Assembly (NCBI GenBank): GCA_963921795.1
Contig: OY997661.1
Location: 39,764,122 to 39,828,121 of the forward strand
Source of the DNA: Nannobrachium achirus
Lineage: Eukaryota > Chordata > Actinopteri > Myctophiformes > Myctophidae
Reading direction: 5' to 3'
Length of the DNA: 64,000 bases
Both the position numbers and the translations under genes were made by a program. The notes beneath the pieces were generated by a model. The model was given only the letters and a program-made list of their open reading frames with translations, was not told the DNA's origin and made no database searches. Every line of letters begins with the position of its first letter. Position 1 is the stretch's first letter. Shown one piece after another: positions 11,941 to 23,855 of the stretch.

Positions 11941-12196
11941 ATATCGTCACTGTCGGGCAGAAACCTCGTATCTCCAAGTTTCAAATGTGTACGTTTTTCG
12001 CAAAGTAAAGCCCTGCTTCTTCATACAAGGCCGTCGCACAAAGGTAGTGAAAACAGACGATCTACAAGCACACAACGCCTCGCGGTGCGAGGCGTTGTGT
12101 GCTCGTAGATCGGCTGTTTTCACTAGTTTAGTTCATTTTTAAAATGATAAATACAAAACGGTTTGGATATACAGGGTTTCTACCCGACAACGATAT
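11941..12196. mobile_element. MITE family A, complete copy
   Basis: Left end ATATCGTCACTGTCGGGCAG, right end CTACCCGACAACGATAT. The central palindrome is 12045-12125 with loop CGCGGTGCG. This is the best type copy of the family (about 256 bp). Confidence 0.85.
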
Positions 12197-12469
12197 GGTA
12201 AATTCACACAGACATAACAACAACTACTCAGTCATAACACATGGAAATGGCAGATGTCTGAAAGCATCTGTGGGAAAAACACACAGATGCATGTGTGGGT
12301 CGAGCCTGACAGGCACATTATCATAAAAAGAGAAGGCAGGTTCCACACTTAAAAGTGGCTGATTATCACAATGTTCAGTTTAACGACAGAGCAGCGCATA
12401 TGGCTGCAGTCAACGATTAACTATTACTGTTACGTTTCAGGTATTTCAGCTGATGATGCTCTTATGCTG

Positions 12470-12600
12470 AGTAGGGATGGGACGATATGAAAATGTAATA
12501 TCACGATTAGTGTGACAAAAGAAATCACGATTTACGATATTTGCCAAAAATAGCAGATCGGCTATTATTTGGCAAAGACATTTGATAGAGAGTGTAAAAC
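12470..12600. mobile_element. truncated GGGATGGGACGATAT element
   Basis: Matches the left part of the element at 19787 (GGGATGGGACGATATGAAAA). Its palindrome is collapsed to ATAGCAGATCGGCTAT. Confidence 0.65.
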
Positions 12601-12921
12601 AGACTCAGTCCCTTTTACCATTTATAGAGGATTTAACCAACAACAAATCTGGGATAAATGGGTTTTTAATGCATTTAAACCCTATAAACTTTGTTGACCA
12701 GGGTCCCACAGGCTCTGCACTTGGCCCTCTCCTTTTTTCCCTCTGCAACAAATCTCTTCTCACAAAGATAGCCCAATAGTATTTCTCAACCGTTGGTTCA
12801 GGACCCAAAAGTGGGCAAAGAGACATCCTTCATACTTGAAGGTTTGTCTTAGACTTAGATGGGAAAACATATTCCCCGGGTTAAACCAATTGAGAACCAT
12901 CCCAAGTCTGTGCAACTAGAG

Positions 12922-13250
12922 CAGGGGTTTTCAAAGTGGGTGACGGGGCACCCTGGGGTGCTGCGACGGCAGTCCAGGGGTGCCACGAGATAATTTGATA
13001 ATATTTGACATTTATTTGGACATTTAAAAATATATTTAATATCATTTTAAACTTGAAGTACAAAGTTATTTTCAGACAGTTCTAACTAAAATGACTATTA
13101 TCTCGCTTTCCTCGCAACATAATCGCTAAAATTTGCTATAAATATAAGGTGCTGGGAGTGAAAATTAGGAATATAATAATGTAGGGGTGCCTCGGATGAA
13201 AAGAATATTTATAGGGGTGCCCCGAGCCAAAACAAGTTTGGGAACACCTG
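12922..13250. mobile_element. hAT MITE with exact 8-bp TSD
   Basis: Ends CAGGGGTTTTCAAAGTGGG and TTTGGGAACACCTG; target duplication AACTAGAG at 12914-12921 and 13251-13258. Contains GGGGTGCC repeats near both ends. No palindrome core. Confidence 0.9.
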
Positions 13251-13460
13251 AACTAGAGCACCACAGCAAGAACCCAAGGTAATATAGTGAGGACCCTGTG
13301 ACACGCCCCTCGAAGCAACATCAAACAAAGTGTCAAAGATATGCAAAATGTTATAATGAAAATGAAAGTGAGACACGAACACAAACAAATCTTGGGCACA
13401 CTTACCGCGGCCTTGGAGGGGAGGGGGAGAGAAACAGAAAGAGGTCTATTAAAAAGACAG

Positions 13461-13604
<144 letters not shown>

Positions 13605-14135
13605 GTGTTTAACAACACTATGTAGCCTACTGCATATGTCACATGTGCATGTGGGTGTGGATACATGAGTGTATGCATGTGTGAATGCATGTGTATGTAT
13701 AGTATGGAGCAGGGCAGATGTAACAGTTAGTCATGCTTGTTGCAATCAGCAACATAGATTGAGATACAGTAGCATTCATGCTTTGCAAAAAAACTAAAAA
13801 CAAAAACTAAAAAAACAGTTAGTTGCTGTGTTCCATAGCTGAATTCTTAACAATGAGCATTTGCACGTCTGGCTCCCTCTGCCTTTAAAATGGTCTGTTC
13901 TTTTTAAAGGCTGAGAGAGCTCGGGCACAAGCATTTTATTGCATTCGAATGGTACATTTTTAACTATTTTCCAAATTATTTTCAGAATTTGATAAAGACA
14001 ACTCAGTTATTTGTTTAAGACCACACACAAACCTCTCACAGCCCAGACAAGGGTAATAAAAAGCCAAATGAAGAAAATGTTCAAAATATACACATTTAAA
14101 TGTAACAAAATATATCTACTCGGTACTGTGTGTGC

Positions 14136-14336
14136 ATATCATCGTTGTCGGGTGGAAACCTCGTATGTCCAAAACCCTTCGTTTTGTATTTATCATTTTA
14201 ATAATGTAATAATTTTAATAAAATAGCAGTGAAAGTTGCCCATCTGCAAGCACACAACGCCTCACTTTAATTTATGAAAGAACATACTATTTTGAAACTC
14301 AGGAGATACAAGGTTTCTGCCCGACAGTGACAATAT
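14136..14336. mobile_element. MITE family A with internal deletion
   Basis: Left end ATATCATCGTTGTCGGGTGG, right end TTTCTGCCCGACAGTGACAA. Only one arm of the palindrome is left (CATCTGCAAGCACACAACGC). Confidence 0.75.
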
Positions 14337-14423
14337 GCATATGACAACACACTTGAGCATAGGAGAATGAGGTGTTTAGCCACCTTGGTCCCTCACCTGC
14401 AGTGGCGTCAGTTCAGCAAGAGC

Positions 14424-14506
14424 TAAGGTATGGCAACATGACTGGTGTCTTGCACGCGTGCCTTCGTGCGCATGCAAGACACCAGTCATGTTGCCATACC
14501 TTAGCA
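14424..14506. repeat. near-perfect palindrome
   Basis: CTAAGGTATGGCAACATGAC, then TGGTGTCTTGCA, mirrored by TGCAAGACACCAGTCATGTT and on. Loop CGCGTGCCTTCGTGCGCA. It lies about 110 bp downstream of a dock9 donor. Confidence 0.85.
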
Positions 14507-14614
14507 ACAGGCATGATGAATCTATTTTAAGAAGTACATTTAATGTTTTTTCCCCTGTAGCCAAGTTATGGCAGCTGCCATACCTTGCCATACCCAATTG
14601 ACGCCTCTGCTCAC

Positions 14615-14728
14615 CTGTCCAAAGAAGGCCACTCTGAAAAAGGTCCCCAGCAGGCGTTTCCCGGAGTGCATCACCTCCATCACTTTAGTGTAGGCACGGT
14701 GCAGCGTGTCGTACAGGTGGGTCAGTTT
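14615..14728 (-). CDS. dock9: dock9 exon 28 of window: DHR-2
   Basis: 114 nt, phase 0/0, encoding [20 protein letters not shown] then [18 protein letters not shown]. This is the conserved [10 protein letters not shown]...FRVAFFG motif of DHR-2. Acceptor GCTCAG, donor GTGAGC. Human isoforms can splice from FFGQ straight to GFFEDEDGKEY, as here. Confidence 0.98.
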
Positions 14729-14789
14729 CTGAGCCACAAAAAAACAACAGCACATAACTTGTTAGTTAACACATCGAATGCCCACTAGA

Positions 14790-15760
14790 GGACGCCAGAG
14801 CCCCAGCTGACTGCCCAAAAAACTCCATTGACTTTCATAGAAGCTTACAACGGCCTGTTGCGTCAATGCATGCGTAATGACGTCACTTGGTCACATGAGC
14901 GCAGACAGGATGTTATTGTGTAAGTTACTGTAAGGGCTAGTGGTGATCATAGCTATTCATTGCCGATCACGATTTGGACATAATGTCGCACGCGGCCACA
15001 GTTTTAGCCATAAAACAAACATCGGAGATAAAGGGCTTTAAAGATGAGGAAATGCATTGGAGTATACAGACCAAAACGGCCGCGCGAAGCTCCCAGCGTC
15101 GACTCGAAGCGACTAGCGGCTAATGGGCTACATCCATGTGTAGCCCCAACCTAACGGTGAGGTTTAAACATAATACTGTAAATACAGTAAACACGTCAAC
15201 GCGTTGTGGGCCTCCGGGGACATCAAAGAAATTGTCGCGTAGACACCTCGTGGGCGTCCGATGAGTTCATTACTGACAATCCGTGTTTTTGAATTGACGT
15301 CCACAGTGGTTCCCAAACAGTTTAATGTCAAGGACACCCAAATCAATATATTTGGCTGAAACCGAATTTTGCCAGGGAAACAAGTTTTGCCGTGCAAGAT
15401 TTGTGTAAAATGACTTCAATCACGTTGTATTGGTTCTGCGGAATGATTCCCTGTATTTTGTGAGGTTGGACCGAAGCATTCTGTGTATTGTTCGGTCAGG
15501 AAGAAGTTCAGTGATACACAGAAAGTGGGCAAAACAGCTGGTACCCAGTAAGCATTTTGAGGTGTATTAGTTGCCTAATAGTCGTGTTTTTATCTTCTAC
15601 ACCACGCGTTGAAAATCAGTGTTGTAAAGGTCTAGATTTGATATTTTTGACTAGTTGTTTAGTCGGCTATATTTACACGGGTTGCTACATATACCACTAT
15701 TAGTCGGATACAAAAAGTCTACATTTCGCCGTTAGCGGCCGTCGAAAGTAGTGAAAAGTA
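14790..15760. other. intron, unassigned
   Basis: No exon or full element recognised. A hAT-like left end, CAGTGGTTCCCAAACAG, at about 15304 has no visible partner. Confidence 0.45.
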
Positions 15761-15762
15761 GG

Positions 15763-15836
15763 GCAACGGTGGGATTCGATCCACTAATCTCTGACACTCA
15801 AGTCGGCGACGCTATCCACTCAGCCATCAATGCTGA
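15763..15836 (-). other. tRNA-like sequence (SINE head or tRNA relic)
   Basis: The minus strand has a consensus pol III A box (TGGCTGAGTGG) and a B box (GGATCGAATCC) at tRNA-like spacing. The acceptor stem does not pair well, so this is not a working tRNA gene. Confidence 0.6.
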
Positions 15837-15931
15837 TATGATAGTATAGACTTTCTGGCCGTATTAAAAGGTGACATTGCCCACCTGTGTTCATTTTAGT
15901 GTAGTGCACATTGTTGAGGAAACTAAATGTT

Positions 15932-15935
<4 letters not shown>

Positions 15936-16001
<66 letters not shown>

Positions 16002-16022
16002 TGTGTGTGTGTGTGTGTGTGT
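15936..16022. repeat. (GT)n microsatellite
   Basis: About 87 bp of GT with one GC interruption. Confidence 0.97.
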
Positions 16023-16980
16023 ACGCCCCGGACGCATTTTTGAAGCTTGTGATTGGCTGAACCGGACGTAGGGAGCGCTCCGTTGTAGTCACTTGGACCG
16101 CGCGAGGTGCACCAAAACCCAATTATCATGGCGTTTATCGTGCGCTTCCCCGGCCGTAAATATAACGATTGCATTCACCACGGCTTCGTAACTCGCGCGG
16201 CGCTCCGCCGGCCGCTTGCAATGTCGTGGACAATAACTGAAAACGAGCGCTCTTTGCCGTTTCCATCCATCTTTCCCAGTTGGATCCATAATCACGCGGC
16301 ACTGCACTGTCTGACTGACAGACGAGGAGTTCATTTCATCGTATATTTTTGTTTTAAAGACTTTATATTGACATTGGTTTAAAAAAAGGCGTTGAAAAGC
16401 CGGCTATACAACGACTACACCCAGACAAATAGCTTAATGATCGGATGGCTATTAGAATCATTTTACACCAATATTTCGAGATCAGTTCTGCAACGTGGAG
16501 TTGTTTTTTTAAAGAAATGTTTATTGAAATATGGATTAAATCTAATTGTCTAAATTCGGTGTAAATATAAACGTTGATACGGCGACTATAATTAGTTGGC
16601 TAAATCTCGGCTAGATCTAAACTATACTTAATAATGATCAACGGATATTATAATTATGTTAGTCCAATATTAGGAGATCAGTTAAGCACCTTACTGTTGT
16701 TTTTTTTAATAAATTGTTATCGAATCATGGAATAAATTGCAAAGTATATTTTCGGTGTGAATATAACCGGAATCTAGCCGGGTGAAATTAAGGCTAAAAA
16801 AAAACTAGTTGTGTAAAAAACGACTATTGCTCAGTGGGTAAGCTTTGTATGTACTTCATACAATAAACACAACACAGCATTTGGGTCCCAAATGCATTTT
16901 TTTTTTTTTGTATAGTGTCAACACTATACTACTGACAAATAGGATCACTGTTTTTAATGACTTTGACATGAATCAAACGC
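16023..16980. other. intron, unassigned
   Basis: A CpG-containing stretch (16030-16330) then AT-rich DNA. No homology recognised. Confidence 0.45.
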
Positions 16981-17282
16981 GTGTGCGTGGCGTGTGGATC
17001 TGAAGGATCTGTTTTGTAGGGATCGGATCGGAAGATCGGAAATCGGGGGCCGTAATGCATTGCCGAAAGATAGGATCGGGAGCAAAAATATGTGATCGGG
17101 ATCGGAGCAAAAAAACTTGTTTGTCTTGATGTCTTTCTTCATCTGTCTTTCTTTGTATGTGTGTGTGGCTGTGTTTGTTTGCATTTATAGGGGGTCTCTG
17201 AGTATGTGTGTGCGTGCGTGCGTGCGTACGTACGTGCGCGCGTGTTGTATTGTACTTTGTTGCGTGCAACCGAGCACGTTAC

Positions 17283-17405
17283 CTCAAAGTCCCTGCGCTG
17301 CTCATAGATGGGGATGATGAGCCTGTAGACGTCTGCGATGAGCTCGTAGCGCTCTGCCTTCCACAGGCCATCTGCACACTCCTCCAGCAGCTCCAACAAC
17401 ACCTC
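17283..17405 (-). CDS. dock9: dock9 exon 27 of window: DHR-2
   Basis: 123 nt, phase 0/0, encoding [20 protein letters not shown], then [21 protein letters not shown]. Donor GTAACG. The acceptor is unusual: on the transcript strand the AG closes a (TG)n run of about 22 units with no classical pyrimidine tract between. Skipping would remove 41 residues of DHR-2 without a frameshift. Confidence 0.97.

Positions 17406-17407
<2 letters not shown>

Positions 17408-17452
<45 letters not shown>
17408..17452. repeat. (CA)n abutting a dock9 acceptor
   Basis: About 22 CA units, (TG)n in the pre-mRNA, ending directly in the TAG acceptor of the exon at 17283-17405. Confidence 0.97.
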
Positions 17453-17454
<2 letters not shown>

Positions 17455-17953
17455 GAACTCGGCACATTCATCCAGCTTCGTAAACCCTTCATAAATCTTT
17501 CTCCAGAGGTCACTGTGGTCTTTAACAGCCCTGACATGAAAAGCCAAACAGATCCATTTCCCCGGTGAAGCCGAATCGTGTCTGTTGCAGGTGCTACAGG
17601 CACCAGATGGAGATGAAGGACAAAAACACGACTGTCGTGTTGGAGCTTTTTATCGAGGACTAGCACACATTCCAGCTCACAATAAGGAAAAGCTTTCACT
17701 GGAGGCCTAGCAGAATGGCACACTGTATGGGGGACTGGACATTACTCAAACGGCTGTTATTCCAATCACAATAGTCTGAGAAATGTTAGGTCAGTGTGAG
17801 ATTAGGCTTAGGGACAGGTTAGGGTTGGGCTTAGTTATAACGCTTATCGTCAGGCCAATAGAACTCCGGAACAGCTGTCGGACTAATAGCATGGCAACCA
17901 CTGTATTTTGCTAGACTGCGCTTCCAATTTCGGGCTTTTTATTCGGTCGGGAG

Positions 17954-18167
17954 CGGATGGCGTCCTACGTCATTTTGTAGTCAAAACGGCCGGAAACACC
18001 AAACCGGAATCAGTTTTAACCCAGTTAGCGCATGCGTAGCCTGGTGACGCGAGGTTAGCGCATGCGCAAGTAGTTGTTGTTTTGGTTTAAAAAACTGATT
18101 CCGGTTTGGTGTTTCCTGCCAAAGTGTAGTCCGTTTTGACTACAAAATGACGTAGGATGCCATCCGG
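17954..18167. repeat. foldback element
   Basis: CGGATGGCGTCCTACGTCAT and TTTTGTAGTCAAAACGG at left mirror CCGTTTTGACTACAAAATG and ACGTAGGATGCCATCCG at right. The inner arms (AAACACCAAACCGGAATCAG) also pair. GCGCATGCG is repeated in the loop. Confidence 0.8.
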
Positions 18168-18244
18168 TCAAGACCGGATCAAACGACCTGTTTAGTAAAC
18201 GAAGACCAGGCTTTCCCCCAGAAAGCCTGGTGACGTGAGGTTAC

Positions 18245-18760
18245 AGTATTGCACTGCACTGCACTGCACTGCACTAAAACGTGTGAATGTGCTGCTCAAT
18301 CAAAACAAACTAGCAGGGCAAAATTGTGCCAAACATTGGCCACTATTGATGATAAATGGTAGCTCTTACTAAAACTAAAATAGTCATTGAGTGGTATACT
18401 GTAGCACTTCACACTTAAAGTAATATTTTCTCATACTTTAGTGGAACTTGCTCATAACATTCTTAACTGAGATTGGAGCATTATTTAAGGAAACTTACTT
18501 TTGTATTGTTTTGGTATTTTGACTATTGTGTGTAGTGTGCATGCCTGCGTGCACAAGCAATACATATGTAAATCCCTTCAGACCGTTTGTACCATGCAGA
18601 GCTTCAGATAAGGCTTTGACAAGGTCGCTGCTGCTGGCTCGGGGATTTCAAACAGGAACCCACAGGTGTGCTAGGCTAATGCTCTAAGCTAAGGTCTACA
18701 GTTCACTTGTATATTACCTTGTATTCACTTCATCTGCTAACCTTAGAGCAATGGACTAGT
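18245..18760. other. intron, unassigned
   Basis: Holds a short GCACT pentamer run (18246-18275); nothing else recognised. Confidence 0.45.
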
Positions 18761-18761
18761 T

Positions 18762-19580
18762 TGCAAATCCCGCCCCATTCTGCCCTGTTACTATGATGGG
18801 ACATTTTCCCTGGGCAGATTGTTTTTATAGTGGCAGTGAATGGGATTTTTTTATGTTTTCATAGCCTCATTACAGCAGGAAAAACATCTAGGTGATATTA
18901 ATAAAAAGGGAAGACAAAGGTACAGTAGTTACATTGCAAAACAGGGGGTTTCCCCGAAAATATATGTTTTAATTTGTTTAATCACAGTGGGACAGAATCA
19001 CTATTGCAGATTCTTTTATAGTGGAAGTGGATGGGATCTTTTTTGTTCATAGCCTCATTACAGCTATATAAAGTACCAAAAAAAAACACATCTACGTGAT
19101 ATTAATAAAAAGGGAAGAAAAGGGTACAGTAATTACATAGCAAAACAGTAGTTTCCCCCCGAAAATATATGTTTTAATTAGTTTAATCCTCTGGATCAGA
19201 GAGAGAATAGTTCTTAGAAATAGAAAGCGCATTGCATCTTGGGTAGGAAGAGGAGAACTATAATACATAATAGGCTGGCTTTTCGTAATTCTGCCCATTT
19301 AAAATATATGTACCCAATCGTAACTAGTTAGACCATTGATAAGGTCCATGTGAACTAGTTTGTTGAAGCTTATTCATTATGATGAGCGTGATCGCTATCA
19401 CCTACCGCGGCCGTACCGGGCGATTGCCGTGTCGCGCAGTGCGGACAGTTTTTGAAAGGCTGAAGCAACATTCTCCACTGCACAAACTCCACCCCCGATA
19501 GCAAAAAGTGAATGTTTTTTCTGGTTGGCCAGTCAGGGAGTCTCAGGGACCAATCAGAAGGCTGACAAATGGTCTATTGA
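18762..19580. repeat. 0.8-kb dispersed repeat, copy 1
   Basis: Starts GCAAATCCCGCCCCATTCTG and ends AACCAATCAGAAGGCTGACA-like sequence. It is nearly the same as 57325-58166 in the same orientation. It holds two internal near-copies of the AGTGAATGGGATTTTTT...AAAAAGGGAAGA block. No terminal repeats or coding sequence found. Confidence 0.85.
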
Positions 19581-19627
19581 TACTCGTTACACTGATTAGA
19601 ACTCTATTCAAAAAATTATTCACACTA

Positions 19628-19685
19628 TATGATGTATGATTCCAAATAAGAAATCGCTTGATTTCTTACTTGGAATCATACATAG
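19628..19685. repeat. palindrome
   Basis: ATGTATGATTCCAAATAAGA and the mirrored TTCTTACTTGGAATCATACAT form a stem of about 25 bp. Confidence 0.85.
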
Positions 19686-19786
19686 TTAAAGGGACAATAA
19701 TTTCTGTAGAACCATTTGTGAATAAAAAAATCATGTATGAAATTATAAAAATCGTGATTATTTCGATTTCTCTGTATTATAGAGAA

Positions 19787-20180
19787 TAGGGATGGGACGA
19801 TATGAAAATGTCATATCACGATTATTGTGACAAAAGAAATCACGATTTACAATATTATCACGATAATCAAAATCCATTATCCTGGGGCGGAACATTTGCC
19901 AAAAAATAGCCGATCTACAAGCTCACAAGCTTGTAGATCGGCTATTTTTTGGCAAAGACATTTGATAGAGAGTGAAAAAAAGACTGTATCAAGACAAGTA
20001 CGTATATTAGAAGTATCATTTACCAATAGAGGGTTTAAATGGTACCGGATATGCAGCTCGGCAAATAAAGGGTGAATTGATCTCAGGAGGACGATATCAC
20101 GACAAATGAAATGTCCTCGATACGATTATCGCGAGTGTTTTTTTATCGCGATAAACGATAATATTGCGTATTATCCCATC
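19787..20180. mobile_element. hAT-like MITE (GGGATGGGACGATAT) with palindrome core
   Basis: Left end AGGGATGGGACGATATGAAA, right end TATTATCCCATC, with GAGAAT on both outer sides. The palindrome at 19898-19955 is CCAAAAAATAGCCGATCTAC and its complement. Confidence 0.75.
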
Positions 20181-20272
20181 GAGAATGAATCGAGTCATTT
20201 ACAGTAGATCAAGATGGAACGGAACGGAACAGAACAGAATAGTATGGAACAAAACAGAGAGGAAAGTCGTAC

Positions 20273-20379
20273 TTCGTTGAAGTGAACGTCCTGCATGCCC
20301 ACGTCTTCCATCATGGCCGCCTCCTCGTCAATGTTGGGGGTGATGACGCGGAAGGAGGAGCACCCTTGTCTGAACATAC
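20273..20379 (-). CDS. dock9: dock9 exon 26 of window: DHR-2
   Basis: 107 nt, phase 1/0, encoding [20 protein letters not shown] then [15 protein letters not shown]. Acceptor CTGTAG, donor GTACGA. It matches [20 protein letters not shown] of human. Confidence 0.97.
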
Positions 20380-20479
20380 CTACAGTATCACACAACACAT
20401 TAAACATGTTAGTGTGAGGTTGGACTGGACAAAAGATGTTACTGAAATAAACAGCTACAATAGATTTACTGCATGACAC

Positions 20480-21530
20480 TACACACAAAAAATCGCACCC
20501 AGTGTGAAGTTTTGGGCAGTTTTTGCAACAAAAAAGATATATTTTTGGACCTCCTTCTATCTACTAGGCATGATCGCGATCGCGAAAATTGCATGTTTGA
20601 CCCCCATACCAACCCCAGCTTTAAAACATGGCAGCCATGTTTGTTTACATTTGAAGAAAACATAATGGCTGCTATCTCATGAATGCCTGAACGGATTTTC
20701 CAAGCAGATTTTTTGTTTGAAACGGTGTGCACTCATGTGGTGCATGATCTATTCATGGGCGTGCATGATCCGTGCACTATGAATTACATGGAAGTTTATG
20801 GAGACTTGTGGCATATATCCAGGGACTTTGGCGGCCATTTTTTGAAGCGGTGAAAGCTGCTTCCAAGGAGTGGCTTTGTCTGTCCCGTACCTGTTTTTTT
20901 TAGGATTCCCATAGATTCTCAAGGAGTGAGAATGTCTGTCCCGTACATGTCCCGTACATGCAGAATTGAGGATTGGTCAAGCTTCACATGACAATTTGGC
21001 CCTCCAGACAAAATCATTCATTCATTCAGAATTCATAAAAGTATAGAACTAAAGCACACAGAAAGTATAGATCTAGAACACAGAATGTATAGACCTAGAA
21101 CACAGATTTCAAAGCTCTAGAACACATAGAATAAAAATTCACCGCTTCACTTCGAACCGAGGTTTGATTTATTAAAATACAGCGAATGAGTTAACAGGTA
21201 TGGGTAGTTCAACCAGCGGTATTGCAGCTGTTGAGGACCGTGCTCATAATGGACATACAGTACAGACATACGGATATGCAGACATGCAGACGCGGCCAAA
21301 TGTTGGAGTGGCACGCACTGCTCAAAAAAGAAAGAAAGGAAAACAATACAGGGGCTGTTATCTGAGGCATGCAGCGTTTTTTATTTGTTTCTTTTACACT
21401 GAAACCACCAGACGACCCTTGGACCAGTGTGCAGATGGCACAGATGCAGGGCACGTGCATGTGTGAGTAATAGTCCCTGGCATTACATTCAAATACAGTG
21501 AAGGACACAGATTTGAGCTTTTTATATTGT
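20480..21530. other. intron, unassigned
   Basis: No exon seen. It has short runs of TAGAACACAGA near 21050-21120 and GGAACGGAACAGAACAGAAT just upstream at 20217. Confidence 0.45.
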
Positions 21531-21539
21531 TATCTATAA

Positions 21540-22011
21540 CAGGGGTCTTCAACAGGGGGTCCGGGACCCCTAGGGGATCCTCAGAGTTACTACAGGGGGT
21601 CCTCCAAATCTTTGAGTGATAGAAGCCTTTCTCCTTTTCTATATTAACGATTTAAACCCTAGCGTCCATATTCTGAGAACTTTAGCCAAAAATAGCAGAT
21701 CTACAAGCTCACAACGCCTCGCGCTGCGAGGCGTTGTGAGCTTGTAGATCGGCTATTTTTGGCAAAGAGCTTTGGTGTAGAGGGGAAAAAGAGCTGACTA
21801 AGTACAGAGTGTAAGGTCAAGGTTTATTAAGTATTGACGGTTGAAGTTGGTAATATCTGAAAACATAAATTGACACGAATCCAAAATACACAGATGATTG
21901 TGCTGTCAAACAATGAAACTATATGGAATCTATGAAGAGGTTGTGGGGGTCCCTGCTTCATCTCTCTCTCAACTAAGAGGTCCTTGGCCTGAAAATGTTG
22001 GAAGACCCCTG
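21540..22011. mobile_element. hAT MITE family D with exact 8-bp TSD
   Basis: Ends CAGGGGTCTTCAACAGGG and GTTGGAAGACCCCTG; target duplication ATCTATAA at 21532-21539 and 22012-22019. Palindrome core at 21685-21770 (GCCAAAAATAGCAGATCTAC...). Sister copies at 54342 and 60624. Confidence 0.93.
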
Positions 22012-22346
22012 ATCTATAATATCAACAATTAAAAGAGAGTTCAAAGAGAAGTTGCAATGTGGGTGCCCTGGTACGGTAGCTTGACTAAACAAATAGACAT
22101 TATCCTTCTTCATCATCAACCAGAATAATGGTTCACAACTCCACCGGTAGACATTACATTTATTAAGCTTTAATTATTAAGCTGTTTTATGGAGATAATA
22201 AACACTCTGTAAACATGATATCAATGGTTTTCCCAGTTACTCATTAATCTGCGTATTATTATTAAGGGAGTCATAAAAAGACTATTGGAGCAGTAAACAA
22301 GGGTTTACCAGGTGCTTTAAAAGAGTGATTGTGCTGCCACCTGTTG

Positions 22347-22349
<3 letters not shown>

Positions 22350-22418
<69 letters not shown>
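22350..22418. repeat. (CT)n microsatellite
   Basis: About 69 bp of CT with two interruptions. Confidence 0.95.
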
Positions 22419-22421
22419 ACT

Positions 22422-23107
22422 CAGTGTTGGGGAAGTTACTTTGAAAGCGTAACTTGTACAGTTACAAGTAACTCACCATGGCAGTAACTTCATCAAGTTA
22501 AAGTTCTACCCCTGGAGAAATGTAACTTATAACGTTTCAAGTTACATGGAAAATGTAACTTGAGTAACTCAAGTTACTTTTTTTTCAGCGTTAAATTAAG
22601 AATGTACATTTGGTGTACATGAAACAAAATATAATATCCTACAAATATCATTAAAACAGCAGAAATATGCCTCTCAATTGAGTTTTATACTTTTATTTAA
22701 CAAAGGGTTTTCTTTTGTAAACATCTGTGTTCCTAAAATAAAATTCCACGAAAAAGAGGATCTGTTGAGGATACTGTATGACATTTGATCTTCAATTTGA
22801 TCACATCTCTTAAAAAATAGAAAAAGACTGGTGCCTTGTATAGTGATAGCTACACCATTGCTATACATATTACCGGTAATTAAACTGTTACATGACATTT
22901 GATCACCAGTCTTAACAAAACTTAAATGCAAAATGTATAACTTCGCTTGTAACTTCTTGTAACTTGAGCCAAAAATGACCCAAAAAGTATCTCAGTTACT
23001 TGACGAGTTACAGAAATATGAATGTAACTCAGGTACAAGCAAGTTACAGCAAAATGTAACTTAGATACGTAACTCAGTTACATGTAACTTTAACTTCCCC
23101 AACACTG
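22422..23107. mobile_element. hAT MITE with exact 8-bp TSD
   Basis: Ends CAGTGTTGGGGAAGTTACTT and AACTTCCCCAACACTG; target duplication CTCTCACT at 22414-22421 and 23108-23115. The ends are rich in GTAACTT motifs. No palindrome core. Confidence 0.92.
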
Positions 23108-23300
23108 CTCTCACTCACACACACACACACACACTGCGTGCAAGCTTGCGTGGAGCTGCTAAAGGAGTGTTAAAACGGTCTCCATTTTAGTTTAGCTAAA
23201 CCGTGTGTGATGCAATACGCCAGTGTTCAGAATTCATTTAAATGTATGTAACTTTCACTCACAATTTACCCCAGTGGACTAAAGTGACATTGTCATTCTA

Positions 23301-23855
23301 TCTATACTATAATTTTGCGAATGTCTGTCTGAGTGAGTGTCTGTCTGTATGAAACAGCGTTTCTCCTCGGTGGCTGGAGCAATTGATCTGAAATCGCATC
23401 ACCATCAGCATATGAACACACCTGACATAACTGTGAAGCCCGTTTGTCACTTTCACAAATCGTATGCTGTATATTCGCATTTTTATGCTGTATCTATATC
23501 TATTTAGCCTACAGTACCTTTTGTGACCACACATGTTAAGGGAGGGGCGCTGTTGTTCAGGCCATGCACAATCACACACAAACCCACACACACACACACA
23601 CGGGGGGGGGGGGGGGGGGGGGGGGGGAGTGTGTGTGTGTGTGCAGGCGGGCGGGCGGGCGGGCTGGGGGGGGGGGGATAGTATCTCTGTAGCCATTAAA
23701 CGAAACGGGTTTCTTACATTGATGCTCCTACATCATGCAAGCACCAGTTAAAGTTACTTTCCATCCCTCATATACTGTGTGCACAGTGCACATCCCATAA
23801 CCCACACACTGCACATCATTTTGGAGCTCATATCTTTGAACGGGTAAGGGCTAGT
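23301..23855 (+). mobile_element. non-autonomous Helitron, tandem copy 1
   Basis: Starts TCTATACTATAATTTTGCGA (5' TC after an A) and ends GGGTAAGGGCTAGT (3' CTRRT form). No target duplication is needed for Helitrons. The interior has a long G-run and (CA)n. No Rep/helicase coding sequence. Confidence 0.78.

Noticed and set aside
13388..13420. Optional small dock9 exon between 14615 and 10487
   Set aside because: A CCAAGGCCGCG|GTAAGT donor-like site exists, but there is no coding match to the optional AAQYQFTDSE segment; FFGQ joins GFFEDED in frame without it.
15763..15836. Functional tRNA gene
   Set aside because: A and B boxes are present, but the acceptor and anticodon stems do not pair well.
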